A stretch of DNA of 64,000 nucleotides from Azospirillum endophyticum (GTDB lineage Bacteria; Pseudomonadota; Alphaproteobacteria; Azospirillales; Azospirillaceae), in NCBI RefSeq assembly GCF_016595245.1, contig NZ_JAENHM010000073.1:1-64000 (forward strand). Direction: 5' to 3'. Shown here one piece after another: positions 41,522 through 50,855 of the stretch. A model generated the notes under the pieces. It saw only the letters and a list, made by a program, of their open reading frames with translations. It was not told the DNA's origin and did no database searches. Each line of letters starts with the position of its first letter. Position 1 is the stretch's first letter. The translations under genes were made by a program, and so were the position numbers.

Positions 41522-42295
41522 ATGTGCAGCGTGATCCTCCTGCGGCGACCGGACGCAACCTGGCCGCTGGTCGTCGCCGGAAACCGTGACGAGATGACCG
41601 GGCGTCCCTGGCTTCCTCCGGCCCGTCACTGGCCCGACCGGCCCAACGTGGTCGCCGGGCTGGACGAGCTTGCCGGCGGCTCCTGGATGGGGCTCAACGA
41701 CGAGGGGGTGGTGGCGGTCGTCCTCAACCGCTTCGGCACGCTGGGACCGGAGGCCGGCAAGCGGTCGCGCGGCGAACTGGTGCTGGACGCGCTCGACCAT
41801 GCCGACGCCGCCGACGCGGCGCGCAGTTTCGCCGATCTCGACATCCGCGCCTATCGTCCCTTCAATCTGGTGATCGCCGACAACCGCGACGCCTATCTGG
41901 TGGTCCACCGCGGCGCCAACCCGCGCCATCGGCCGGAGGTGTCGTCGATTCCCGCCGGCGTCCATATGCTGACCGCCTTCGAAATGGACGACCCGCAGGA
42001 CCCGCGCACCGCCTTCTACCGGCCGCTGTTCGCCCATGCGACACCGCCGGCCACCGACGCCCCCGACGCGGAGTCCTTCGCCTGGGGCGGCTGGCCGGAG
42101 CTGATGGGAAGCCGCATCTGGGAGGGTACGCGGGACGAGCGCGGCGCCATGGACTTCCTGCTGCCGAGCGGCTTCGGCACGTCGTCCAGTTCGCTGCTGG
42201 CGGTGCCCAGGGTCGAAAGGCCGGACCTGAACCCGATCTGGCACTTCGCCCCCGGCCGTCCGCACGCCGTGCCTTATGCGCCGGTCGAACTGTGA
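41522..42295 (+). CDS. NRDE (TANGO2-like) family protein
   Basis: 257 residues. The N-terminal signature is complete: Cys2 as possible nucleophile (MCSVILLRRP), AGNRDEMTGRPWLPPARHW and GGSWMGLNDEGVVAVVLNRF. The Ntn-hydrolase-like fold continues to ALLAVPRV-type sequence at the end. In eukaryotes the homologue TANGO2 is linked to lipid or haem handling; the bacterial role is unknown. ATG 41522; upstream codons in frame are not conserved. It is a single gene followed by the second dispersed repeat. Confidence 0.85.
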   Translation: MCSVILLRRPDATWPLVVAGNRDEMTGRPWLPPARHWPDRPNVVAGLDELAGGSWMGLNDEGVVAVVLNRFGTLGPEAGKRSRGELVLDALDHADAADAARSFADLDIRAYRPFNLVIADNRDAYLVVHRGANPRHRPEVSSIPAGVHMLTAFEMDDPQDPRTAFYRPLFAHATPPATDAPDAESFAWGGWPELMGSRIWEGTRDERGAMDFLLPSGFGTSSSSLLAVPRVERPDLNPIWHFAPGRPHAVPYAPVEL

Positions 42296-42330
42296 GGGGA
42301 AGGCGATTGCCGGGTCTGTTGCGTATCGGT

Positions 42331-42499
42331 GGGCAAGATTGACACGGATGTCACGGATTTAGACACGGATTATACGGATTTCTCTAGGCTTGGCATCGCT
42401 TCGGCCTTTTGTGAAATAGCCGCTTCGGGACGCCACATCCGTGAAATCCGTGTCTAAATCCGTGTCTAAATCCGTGACATCCGTGGAGATCTTGTCCCC
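42331..42499. repeat. Dispersed palindromic repeat, copy 2
   Basis: A 169-bp imperfect palindrome related to 38681-38836. It begins GGGCAAGAT (42331-42339) and ends with TCTTGTCCC-like sequence at 42499. The left arm contains ACGGATTTAGACACGG and the right arm (42436-42485) carries three ATCCGTG-type units in tandem; together they could fold into a long hairpin. It fills most of the gap between the NRDE gene and purC; the rest (42500-42650) shows no feature. Confidence 0.82.
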
Positions 42500-42650
42500 A
42501 AAGCCGTGCCCCACGGGATCCGCGACCGCACAATCCTGCCCTCCCGCCCCCGTCGTTGTGTTCGTGCACCCGGCTTGCTATATCACTCAGGCACATTCCT
42601 GGGCCGGCAAGCTCGCTTGACCGGTCCTTACGTATTTGGACGAAGACGCG

Positions 42651-43415
<765 letters not shown>

Positions 43416-43464
43416 CCATTTGCCATCCCCCTTCCACCAACACTCCAAAGCGAGCGGACATCCG

Positions 43465-43707
43465 ATGAAGGCCAAGGTTCACGTCACCCTCAAGCGCGGC
43501 GTTCTCGACCCCCAGGGCAAGGCCATCGCGCACGCGCTGCACACGCTGGGCTTCGACGGCGTCGAGGACGTCCGCGCCGGCAAGGTGATCGAGCTGCAGC
43601 TCAAGAGCACCGACGAGGCGGCCGCCCGCAAGGAAGTGGAAGCGATGTGCAGCAAGCTGCTCGCCAACACCGTGATCGAGGACTACGCCATCGAGCTGGT
43701 GGCCTGA
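43465..43707 (+). CDS. purS: Phosphoribosylformylglycinamidine synthase subunit PurS
   Basis: PurS (80 residues) is the small subunit that couples PurQ glutaminase to PurL. It reads MKAKVHVTLKRGVLDPQGKA, ALHTLGFDGVEDVRAGKVIE and CSKLLANTVIEDYAIELV, all conserved. Most alphaproteobacteria have purQ and purL right after it; here a DNA glycosylase gene follows instead, so the rest of the complex is encoded elsewhere. Confidence 0.95.
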   Translation: MKAKVHVTLKRGVLDPQGKAIAHALHTLGFDGVEDVRAGKVIELQLKSTDEAAARKEVEAMCSKLLANTVIEDYAIELVA

Positions 43708-43759
43708 TCCAGCGGTATTCAGGGCGGTCTTCAGGGATGAGAGCGGCCGGTGAGCGTGC

Positions 43760-44392
43760 ATGAGCGTTGAACATCTGGCCGCGCTCGATCCCATTTTCGC
43801 CGAATGCCTGCGCGTCGGCGGCCCGGTGATCCGTGACTTCACCCGGCCGACCGGCTTCGTCGGCCTGCTGCGCATGGTGATGGAGCAGCAGCTCTCCACC
43901 AAGGTGGCGCTGGCGCTGTGGGCCAAGCTGCAGGACCGGCTGGGCGGCGCCGTCACCCCCGACGCGATCCTCGCGCTCGATGACGAGACGTTGCGCGCCT
44001 GCGGCTTCTCCCGGCAGAAGATCGGCTATGCCCGCGGCCTCGCCGAGGCGGCAGCGAGCGGCCGGCTCGATTTCGACATCATCCATGGCCTGCCCGACGA
44101 GGAGGCGATCGCGCAGCTCGTCGCGCTGAAGGGCATCGGCCGCTGGAGTGCGGAGGTCTATCTGATGACCACGCTCGACCGGCCGGACATCTGGCCGATC
44201 GGCGACCTGGCGATCCAACTGGGCGTCCAGCGGCTGAAGGGCTGGGCGGACAAGCCGACGGCGAAGCAGCTGATCGACGTCGCCGAACCCTGGCGGCCGC
44301 ACCGTTCGCTCGCGGCGCGGCTGGTCTGGCACCATTACGTGGCGCTGCAGGAGCAGGCGAGGGCGGCGAGAGGCTTGCCGCCGTCGCGGTGA
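43760..44392 (+). CDS. DNA-3-methyladenine glycosylase (AlkA-type, HhH-GPD)
   Basis: 210 residues. The helix-hairpin-helix motif is LVALKGIGRWSAEVYLMTTL and the catalytic aspartate is D149 in IWPIGDLAIQLGVQRL. An N-terminal helical part has MVMEQQLSTKVALALWAKLQ. It removes alkylated bases such as 3-methyladenine from DNA. It is smaller than E. coli AlkA because it lacks the N-terminal beta domain, like the Mag/AlkC-like short forms. The start is 53 bases after purS. Confidence 0.9.
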   Translation: MSVEHLAALDPIFAECLRVGGPVIRDFTRPTGFVGLLRMVMEQQLSTKVALALWAKLQDRLGGAVTPDAILALDDETLRACGFSRQKIGYARGLAEAAASGRLDFDIIHGLPDEEAIAQLVALKGIGRWSAEVYLMTTLDRPDIWPIGDLAIQLGVQRLKGWADKPTAKQLIDVAEPWRPHRSLAARLVWHHYVALQEQARAARGLPPSR

Positions 44393-44402
44393 CGTCTCCG
44401 CC

Positions 44403-45386
44403 TCACCCCGCCAGAACCGGCAACCGCCACCCGGCCAGCGCGATCTCCACCGGCAGGCGCGCCAGCACATCGCCATCCCCTTGCACGGCGTCGGCGAACA
44501 GCCCGTCGCCTGCCGGGCCGTCGATCCGCACACGCTTCGCCGTCACCACCCGGTAATCCGGAAAGCGCGCCAGCCGCCCGGCGGTGACGCCCCAGACATA
44601 GCGCAGCGCGTTCAGCCGTCCGCCGCGCGGAAACAGGCAGACATGCAGCAGCGGTTCGGTCAGCCGCGCATCGGGCGCGCAGATGAAGCGGCCGCCGTAG
44701 AAATGCCCCTTGGCGACGATGACCGACGCCACCTCCTGCGGCTCTGCGTCGTCCAGCGTGACGCAGTAGCGGTGGTCCGGCCGGGTCGCCAGCTGCACCA
44801 GCGTTTCCGCCACATAGGCGCCCTTGCCGATCAGCCGCTTCACCCTGGGATCGACCCGCTCGACCACGCGCGCGTCCAGCCCGGCCCCGGCCATCAGCGA
44901 GAAGACCCGCCCATTCGCCAGTGCCGGCCAGATCATCGTCCGCCGTCCGCCGGCGATCGCCGCGGCGAGGCGCTCCGCGTCCATCGTCAGGTCCAGTTCG
45001 GCGGCGAGCACGTTGGCGGTGCCCATCGGCACGATGCCGAGCGGCAGCGGCCTGCCGGACTTGGCATGGTTCGCAAGACCGTTGATGACCTCGTTGATGG
45101 TGCCGTCGCCACCGGCCGCGACCACGGCGTCGATGCCGTCCGGATCGGCCTCGCGGGCGAAGGTCTCCGCATCGCCGCGCTTGCCGGTCGGTTTGACGGC
45201 GACGCTCACCCCGCGCGCCTCCAGCGCCGCTACCACCGCGCGCAGCCGCCGTGCCCGCCGCCCGCCGGCCGTCGGGTTGTGGATCACCAGAATCCGCCGC
45301 ACATCGAGCGCCGCATCGTTGACGCCATCGCCATCGTCGCCCGTACCTACCACCGGGCTCTCGTCCATCACCACCGTGTCGCGCAC
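44403..45386 (-). CDS. Diacylglycerol/lipid kinase family protein (YegS type)
   Basis: About 327 residues. The catalytic domain has the nucleotide motif VVAAGGDGTINEVINGL, ILVIHNPTAGGRRARRL before it, and GIVPMGTANVLAAELDL. The C-terminal beta-sandwich includes LMAGAGLDARVVERVDPRVK and GHFYGGRFICAPDARLTEPL. Such enzymes phosphorylate diacylglycerol, phosphatidylglycerol or other lipids. I chose GTG 45386 because GGGAGAG lies seven bases upstream; ATG 45368 is the alternative. Next to an LpxH-like phosphatase and a glycosyltransferase, it may act on membrane glycolipids. Confidence 0.85.
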   Translation of the reverse strand: MRDTVVMDESPVVGTGDDGDGVNDAALDVRRILVIHNPTAGGRRARRLRAVVAALEARGVSVAVKPTGKRGDAETFAREADPDGIDAVVAAGGDGTINEVINGLANHAKSGRPLPLGIVPMGTANVLAAELDLTMDAERLAAAIAGGRRTMIWPALANGRVFSLMAGAGLDARVVERVDPRVKRLIGKGAYVAETLVQLATRPDHRYCVTLDDAEPQEVASVIVAKGHFYGGRFICAPDARLTEPLLHVCLFPRGGRLNALRYVWGVTAGRLARFPDYRVVTAKRVRIDGPAGDGLFADAVQGDGDVLARLPVEIALAGWRLPVLAG

Positions 45387-45467
45387 CGATTCGCTCTCCC
45401 TGGTCGGCGCTTGGAGCGCCTTCTGTTGCAGAATCGTGAAGGGCTCGCGGCGGTTCTGTTGCAGTAA

Positions 45468-45486
45468 AACTGCAACGTCATGACGA
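45468..45486. promoter_or_regulatory. 8-bp inverted repeat between divergent genes
   Basis: GTTGCAGT (45468-45475) and ACTGCAAC (45479-45486) are perfect reverse complements over an AAA spacer. A partial copy, TGTTGCAG, occurs about 44 bases before it (near 45424). It lies between the divergent lipid kinase and phosphoesterase genes, so it may be an operator shared by both, or a leader hairpin of the kinase gene. Confidence 0.4.
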
Positions 45487-45606
45487 TAGCCCAAATAGCT
45501 GTGACGAATAGGTGCGGGCGTTCCAAATCGTTGTCAAGATGCTGTCCTTTCCTTTATACGGCAGTTGTCTTGATGGCCATCGGCCATGGCGACGACGGAG
45601 CTGAAG

Positions 45607-46428
45607 ATGGACGCCGTCCCAGCGGTCAAGCGCTACCGCAGCATTTGGATATCCGACGTTCATCTGGGAACGCGCGGCTGTCAGGCGGAGCTGCTTCTCG
45701 ATTTCCTGAAGCATACCGAATCGGATCACCTGTTCCTGGTCGGCGACATCGTCGACGGCTGGCGGCTGAAGAAGAGCTGGCATTGGCCGCAGGCCCACAA
45801 CGACGTGGTGCAGAAGATCATGCGCCGCGCCCGCAAGGGGGTGGAGGTCTATTACATCCCCGGCAACCATGACGAGGCGGCGCGCGATTACGTCGGGCTG
45901 CAGTTCGGCGGCGTGCATGTGGTGGACGAATGGGTCCACACCACCGCCGACGGCCGGCGCCTGCTGATCACCCACGGCGACAAGTTCGACGCGGTGGTGC
46001 GCTATGCCAAGTGGCTGGCCCTGTTGGGCGACCACGCCTACGTCACGCTGCTGCACGTCAACACCCTGTTCAACTGGGTGCGGCGCAAGCTGGGTTTCAA
46101 TTACTGGTCGCTGTCGGCCTACGTGAAGCACAAGGCCAAGACCGCGGTCGAGTTCATCGGCAAGTACGAAGAGGCGTTGGGCGAGGAAGCCCGTCGCCGC
46201 AAGGTTGACGGCGTCGTCTGCGGCCACATCCACACCGCCGAGATGCGTGATATCGAAGGAATCCTCTATTGCAACGACGGCGATTGGGTCGAGTCCTGCA
46301 CCGCCTTGGTCGAGCACGACAGTGGCGTTCTGGAGATCATCCACTGGACGGAGGTCATGGCGCAGCGGCTTCCGGTCCCCGGTCCCAATGCGGACAAGGT
46401 CACGGCGAAGGAACGGGAAGCGGCGTGA
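45607..46428 (+). CDS. LpxH-like metallophosphoesterase
   Basis: 273 residues. All calcineurin-type metal motifs are there: SIWISDVHLG, LVGDIVDGW, IPGNHDE, LITHGDKFD and CGHIHTAE. It matches the group annotated as UDP-2,3-diacylglucosamine diphosphatase-like (LpxH), which makes lipid X from UDP-diacylglucosamine; the true substrate may be another membrane pyrophosphate. ATG 45607 is chosen because GGAG lies seven bases upstream; ATG 45586 has none. The stop overlaps the GTG start of the glycosyltransferase gene. Confidence 0.88.
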   Translation: MDAVPAVKRYRSIWISDVHLGTRGCQAELLLDFLKHTESDHLFLVGDIVDGWRLKKSWHWPQAHNDVVQKIMRRARKGVEVYYIPGNHDEAARDYVGLQFGGVHVVDEWVHTTADGRRLLITHGDKFDAVVRYAKWLALLGDHAYVTLLHVNTLFNWVRRKLGFNYWSLSAYVKHKAKTAVEFIGKYEEALGEEARRRKVDGVVCGHIHTAEMRDIEGILYCNDGDWVESCTALVEHDSGVLEIIHWTEVMAQRLPVPGPNADKVTAKEREAA

Positions 46429-47426
46429 ACATCCTGATCGTCAGCGACGCCTGGCACCCGCAGGTGAACGGCGTCGTGCGCACCATCGGCACCGTCCGCA
46501 ACGAGCTGGAGGAGATGGGGCACAGCGTCGAGGTGATCGGCCCCGACCGCTTCCGCACCCTGCCGATGCCGAGCTACCCGGAAATCCGGCTGGCGGTCGG
46601 GGCGAAGCGGCGGCTGTGGGCGATGATCGAGGGGATGCGGCCCGACTGCATCCACATCGCCACCGAAGGGCCTCTCGGCTTTGCCGCGCGATCCTATTGC
46701 CTGAAGCATGGCAAGCCCTTCACCACCGCCTATCACACGCGCTTTCCCGAATATGTGCGCGACCGCGCGCCGATTCCGCTGGCGCTGTCCTATGCGGTGG
46801 TTCGCCGATTCCACAAGCCGTCCTCGGCGGTGATGGTGGCGACCCAGACCATCGAGGACGCGCTGAAGGGCCGCGGATTCGGCAACATCCGCCGCTGGAC
46901 CCGCGGCGTCGACACCGAGTTGTTCCACCCCCGCGACAAGGGCTTTCTCGATCTGCCGCGCCCGGTGTCGATGTATGTCGGCCGCGTGGCGGTGGAGAAG
47001 AACCTGGAGGATTTCCTGCGCCTCGACCTGCCCGGCACCAAGGTGGTGGTCGGCGACGGTCCGGCGCGGGAGGAGTTGCAGCGCAAATACCCGGCCGTCC
47101 ACTGGGTCGGCGCCAAGCATGGCGAGGAGCTGGCGAAGCATTACGCCGCCGCCGACGTCTTCGTCTTCCCGTCGCGCACCGACACCTTCGGGTTGGTGCT
47201 GCTGGAGGCGCTGGCATCCGGCGTGCCGGTGGCGGCCTATCCGGTGCCGGGACCGCTGGACGTGGTCGACGGCTCCGGCGCCGGCTGCCTGGACGAGGAT
47301 CTGAAGCGTGCGGTCGAAGGCGCGCTGGCCATCCCGGGGCAAGCCTGCCGCGACTATGCGCTGGGCTATTCCTGGCGCCGATCGGCCGAGCAGTTCCTGT
47401 CGAACCTGCGACCCTTCACGCAATAG
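46425..47426 (+). CDS. Glycosyltransferase family 4 (MgtA-like alpha-glycosyltransferase)
   Basis: 333 residues, GT-B fold. The N-terminal acceptor domain starts NILIVSDAWHPQVNGVVRT, with the usual glycine loop. The C-terminal donor domain has MYVGRVAVEKNLEDFLRL, VVVGDGPAREELQ, and the EX7E motif region FPSRTDTFGLVLLEALASG. It resembles the GT4 group that builds glucuronosyl- or mannosyl-diacylglycerol. The GTG start (46425) overlaps the phosphoesterase stop, so the two are tightly coupled, and the lipid kinase is next to them; together they suggest a glycolipid module. The end overlaps the DUF1275 gene by 11 bases. Confidence 0.9.
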   Translation: MNILIVSDAWHPQVNGVVRTIGTVRNELEEMGHSVEVIGPDRFRTLPMPSYPEIRLAVGAKRRLWAMIEGMRPDCIHIATEGPLGFAARSYCLKHGKPFTTAYHTRFPEYVRDRAPIPLALSYAVVRRFHKPSSAVMVATQTIEDALKGRGFGNIRRWTRGVDTELFHPRDKGFLDLPRPVSMYVGRVAVEKNLEDFLRLDLPGTKVVVGDGPAREELQRKYPAVHWVGAKHGEELAKHYAAADVFVFPSRTDTFGLVLLEALASGVPVAAYPVPGPLDVVDGSGAGCLDEDLKRAVEGALAIPGQACRDYALGYSWRRSAEQFLSNLRPFTQ

Positions 47427-48246
47427 GCGGCGTCTCGGCGTGCCGGTCCCCGGCGCGCCGATGTCGCGCGCCGGTCCTGACGCGCTGGCGCAGCAGCAGC
47501 CGCGTCCGCGTCCGCGCATCGTCCACCAGCGGCACGATGGCCAGCAGCACCAGGAAGCAAGCCAGCGGCACCGTGCTGATATAGCCCACATATTTGAATC
47601 CGGCCGCGCCGATGGCGCCGCCGCCGCAGAAGGCGGTCAGCAAAGCGAACAGGACGCCCAGCCGCGGCCAGTTGGCACGTACCGGCTGGTATCGCGCCGA
47701 TTCCTTGCCGAGGTTGATGTAGACCAGCTTGCCCACCTCGATCCCGATGTCGGTGACGACGCCGGTCATGTGGGTGGTGCGGATCTCCGCGTTGGAGACC
47801 TTGGTGATGATGGCGTTTTGCAGCCCCATGATGAAGCACAGCAGCAGGACCGTCGCCGGCGTGAACAGGGCCCGGTGTTCGTCCAGGCTGTTGCCCAGCA
47901 GCCCGAAGCCCAGCAGCAGCAGCGCCTCCCAGAACAGCGGGTAGGCATAGGCGCTGTGCATCCGGTGGTGTCGGCCCCAATTGATGAGGATGGTCGAATA
48001 GGCCGCCCCCGACACGAAGGACACCACCGACGCCACCCCCGTCGCCAGCGCCACGAGATTCCCCAGCACCAGATTGTCGGCGATGGACGAGACGATGCCG
48101 GACATGTGCGAGGTGTATTGCAGCACCGCCAGCAACCCGCCCGCATTGATCGCCCCGGCGACGAAGGCCAGCGACACGCCGAGATGGATGTTGGCGCGTC
48201 TGGTTCGCTTGGCCTCCGAGAGTGCACGGAGATATGAGACCGGCAT
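47416..48246 (-). CDS. DUF1275 (YoaK-like) membrane protein
   Basis: 276 residues, six to seven transmembrane helices. The family marks are LAFVAGAINAGGLLAVLQYT, SHMSGIVSSIADNLVLGNLV, CFIMGLQNAIITKVSNAEIR, and TTHMTGVVTDIGIEVGKLV. The C-terminal 35 residues are Arg-rich and cytoplasmic. Function unknown. ATG 48246 fits the first helix; the frame is open upstream. The 3' end overlaps the convergent glycosyltransferase by 11 bases. Confidence 0.85.
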   Translation of the reverse strand: MPVSYLRALSEAKRTRRANIHLGVSLAFVAGAINAGGLLAVLQYTSHMSGIVSSIADNLVLGNLVALATGVASVVSFVSGAAYSTILINWGRHHRMHSAYAYPLFWEALLLLGFGLLGNSLDEHRALFTPATVLLLCFIMGLQNAIITKVSNAEIRTTHMTGVVTDIGIEVGKLVYINLGKESARYQPVRANWPRLGVLFALLTAFCGGGAIGAAGFKYVGYISTVPLACFLVLLAIVPLVDDARTRTRLLLRQRVRTGARHRRAGDRHAETPPIA

Positions 48247-48440
48247 GCTGCACCGCGAGGCAGGGGGAACGGCGCAGGATAGCGGATCGACGGGGTGGGG
48301 GACAATGCGGCGGGATGGCGGCTGGGATGCCGTGAGGGAGGGGATGGGGACGGCCGGTTCCGGTGTTCGTTCCTCTTGGCCCGGCTCCGGCGTCATGGTT
48401 CCATGTCCATCATCCCGCCATCCGTCCGAGGTTTCCGGCC

Positions 48441-49064
48441 ATGACCTCCGTCCTGACACCCGAGTTCCTCATCACCTCCCTGATCGTCGTCGCCTCGCCC
48501 GGCACCGGGGTGCTGCTCACGCTGGCGGCGGGCCTGTCGCGGGGCGCGCGGGCCAGCGCGGTGACGGCCTTCGGCTGCACGCTGGGGATCGTGCCGCACA
48601 TGGCGGCGGCGGTGCTGGGGCTCGCCGCCCTGCTGCATGCCAGCGCCGTGGCCTTCCAGGGGCTGAAGATCCTGGGCGTGCTCTATCTGCTCTACATGGC
48701 CTGGGCGACGCTGAAGGAGCGGGGGGCGCTGAGCGTCGAGGCGGATGGCACGCAGCAGACGACCGGGCGGATGATCCTGCGGGCGGTGCTGGTCAATGTG
48801 CTGAACCCGAAGCTGTCGATCTTCTTCCTGGCCTTCCTGCCGCAGTTCGTCAGCGACGCCGATCCGCGGCCGCTCGTCCGGATGCTGGAACTCGGCGGCG
48901 TGTTCATGGCGCTGACCTTCGTGGTCTTCGTCGTCTACGGCCTGTTCGCCGCGGCGGTGCGCGATCAGGTGGTCTCGCGCCCACGGGTGATGGCCTGGAT
49001 GCGCCGCAGCTTCGCCGCCGCCTTCGCCGCGCTCGGCGCCAAGCTGGCGCTGGCGGAACGGTGA
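48441..49064 (+). CDS. LysE/RhtB family amino-acid exporter
   Basis: 207 residues, six transmembrane helices. The first helix has VVASPGTGVLLTLAAGLSRG, a variant of the family's PGP motif in which Pro is Thr, and GARASAVTAFGCTLGIVPHM. Later RAVLVNVLNPKLSIFFLAFL is the second conserved motif, followed by PQFVSD. These export homoserine, threonine, lysine or related metabolites; substrate unknown. ATG 48441. A decayed antitoxin gene follows. Confidence 0.9.
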   Translation: MTSVLTPEFLITSLIVVASPGTGVLLTLAAGLSRGARASAVTAFGCTLGIVPHMAAAVLGLAALLHASAVAFQGLKILGVLYLLYMAWATLKERGALSVEADGTQQTTGRMILRAVLVNVLNPKLSIFFLAFLPQFVSDADPRPLVRMLELGGVFMALTFVVFVVYGLFAAAVRDQVVSRPRVMAWMRRSFAAAFAALGAKLALAER

Positions 49065-49130
49065 GGTGGGATTTGGCGGGGATGAAGATCGGGACTATCA
49101 TCGGGCGTGACCATGGTCAGGGCTGCCGAC

Positions 49131-49374
49131 ATGAACGCGAACGCTCTCGATGAAACCAAGGACCGGCCCGTCGAACTGATTGCGCAGGCTGAAGCGGGAA
49201 AGATTGTCGTGGATCATGAGGCGGGGGCAGCCCGTTGCGCAATCGACTGCGATGCGCCCTGCTCGCCGCCCGATTTCCCTGGCTGAACTTCAGGCGGTTA
49301 CCAACCTCATGCCGATGTCGGTGGAAGGCGCCGGGGACGTCGTCCGTGCCATGCGTGACGGCGACCGTTATTGA
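49131..49374 (+). pseudogene. Decayed Phd/YefM-type antitoxin gene
   Basis: Two frames together give an antitoxin. The first (from ATG 49131, stop 49284-49286) reads MNANALDETKDRPVELIAQA then EAGKIVV. The second ends at 49374 with MRRGQPVAQ, ISLAELQAVTNL and VVRAMRDGDRY, the usual end of Phd-type antitoxins. The frame changes near GTGGATCATGAGG (about 49205-49220), so a one- or two-base indel broke the gene. Downstream, about 49375-49430 reads LNGHLDTSFAEASPMTRAR in the same frame as a VapC-like start, but no intact toxin is seen. The whole gap 49065-49554 is otherwise featureless. Confidence 0.65.
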
Positions 49375-49554
49375 ACGGCCATCTCGACACGTCGTTTGCA
49401 GAGGCCAGCCCGATGACCCGCGCACGTCCGTCGCACCGGCCCCTGTTACGGAATGGTTGCCGCGTGCTAAGGTGCCGCCGGGCGCGTGGCCGGTGTTCCG
49501 TATCAGGGGACCGGCACCGCGCCCGTTGTCGTAAGTCTCCTGTTCCGGACCTTG

Positions 49555-50841
49555 ATGCTGCATTCCCTCTACCGCGGCCTGACGACCGTTGCCGGACCGG
49601 CGGTGCGCCTCTATCTCGACCGTCGCCGCGCCGTCGGCAAGGAAGACCCCGCGCGCCAGGCGGAGCGGTTCGGCACGCCGTCGCGCGCCCGGCCCGCCGG
49701 CCCGCTGGTCTGGATCCATGCGGCCAGCGTGGGGGAGGCGAACTCGGTCCTGGTGCTGGTCGGCCGGCTGCTGGACGGCGCGCCCGACCTGACCGTGCTG
49801 ATGACCACCGGCACCGTCACCTCGGCCGAACTGATGGGGCGGCGGCTGCCGGAGCGCGCCATCCACCAATATGTGCCGGTCGATCTGCCGGGTGCCGTCG
49901 ATTGCTTCCTCGACCATTGGCGGCCTGACGCGGTGCTGTGGACGGAGTCGGAGATCTGGCCGAACCTGCTGGCCGGCATCCGCGCCCGCTCGATCCCCGC
50001 CGCCCTGGTCAATGCCCGCATGTCCGAACGCAGCTTCTCGCGCTGGCGCAACGCGCCGGGCCTGATCGGCGGCCTGCTGTCCACCTTCCAGATCACGCTG
50101 GCCCAGACCGAAGGCGATGCGGACCGGCTGCGCCGGCTGGGAGCCCCCGGCGTCGCCAGCGTCGGCAACCTGAAATTCTCCGCCGAACCGCCCCCCGCCG
50201 CGGCCGACGCGATGGAGCCGCTGCGTGCCGCGCTGGCCGGCCGGCCGGTCTGGCTGCTCGCCAGCTGCCATCCGGGAGAGGACGAGATCGCCGCGAAGGT
50301 CCATGCCGCGCTGGCGCCGGTCCTGCCCGGCCTGCTGACGGTCGTGGCGCCACGTCATGCGCATCGCGGTGATGCCGTCGCGGAGCTGATGCGGGCGCAT
50401 GGGCTGCCGGTGCTTCAGCGCACGACCGGGCATCGGCTGCCGGGGCCGGAGCATGCCGTCTACGTCGCCGACACCATGGGAGAGCTGGGGCTGTTCTACC
50501 GCGCCGCGCCGGTGGTGTGCATGGGCGGCTCCTTCATCCCCCATGGCGGGCAGAACCCGGTGGAACCGGCGCAGCTGGGCTGCGCGGTGCTCTATGGCCC
50601 GCACATGTTCAATTTCGGCGAGATCACCCACATGCTGGAGGCCGCCGGCGGCGCCCTTCCGGTCGCCGACGGCGACGCGCTTGCCCGTGAGACCCGCCGG
50701 CTGCTGACCGACGGGCGGGCGCGCGACCGCATCGTCGCGGGTGCCGCACGGGTGACGTCGGACAACCGGCGGATCATCGACCGGGCTTTGGCGGCGCTGG
50801 CTCCGGTGCTGGGTGCCGCCGGCATCCGGACCGCCGCCTGA
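49555..50841 (+). CDS. waaA: 3-deoxy-D-manno-octulosonic acid (Kdo) transferase
   Basis: WaaA/KdtA (428 residues) adds Kdo to lipid IVA at the inner membrane. Seen: an N-terminal anchor, the acceptor-side WIHAASVGEANSVLVLVGRL, TTGTVTSAELMGRRLPERAI, VLWTESEIWPNLL, the ALVNARMSERSFSRW stretch, and the CMP-Kdo side VVAPRHAHRGDAVAEL, MGGSFIPHGGQNPVEPAQLG. ATG 49555; the frame is open upstream but without family similarity. lpxK follows after 14 bases. Confidence 0.95.
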   Translation: MLHSLYRGLTTVAGPAVRLYLDRRRAVGKEDPARQAERFGTPSRARPAGPLVWIHAASVGEANSVLVLVGRLLDGAPDLTVLMTTGTVTSAELMGRRLPERAIHQYVPVDLPGAVDCFLDHWRPDAVLWTESEIWPNLLAGIRARSIPAALVNARMSERSFSRWRNAPGLIGGLLSTFQITLAQTEGDADRLRRLGAPGVASVGNLKFSAEPPPAAADAMEPLRAALAGRPVWLLASCHPGEDEIAAKVHAALAPVLPGLLTVVAPRHAHRGDAVAELMRAHGLPVLQRTTGHRLPGPEHAVYVADTMGELGLFYRAAPVVCMGGSFIPHGGQNPVEPAQLGCAVLYGPHMFNFGEITHMLEAAGGALPVADGDALARETRRLLTDGRARDRIVAGAARVTSDNRRIIDRALAALAPVLGAAGIRTAA

Positions 50842-50855
50842 GGGAACGTGCCGCT

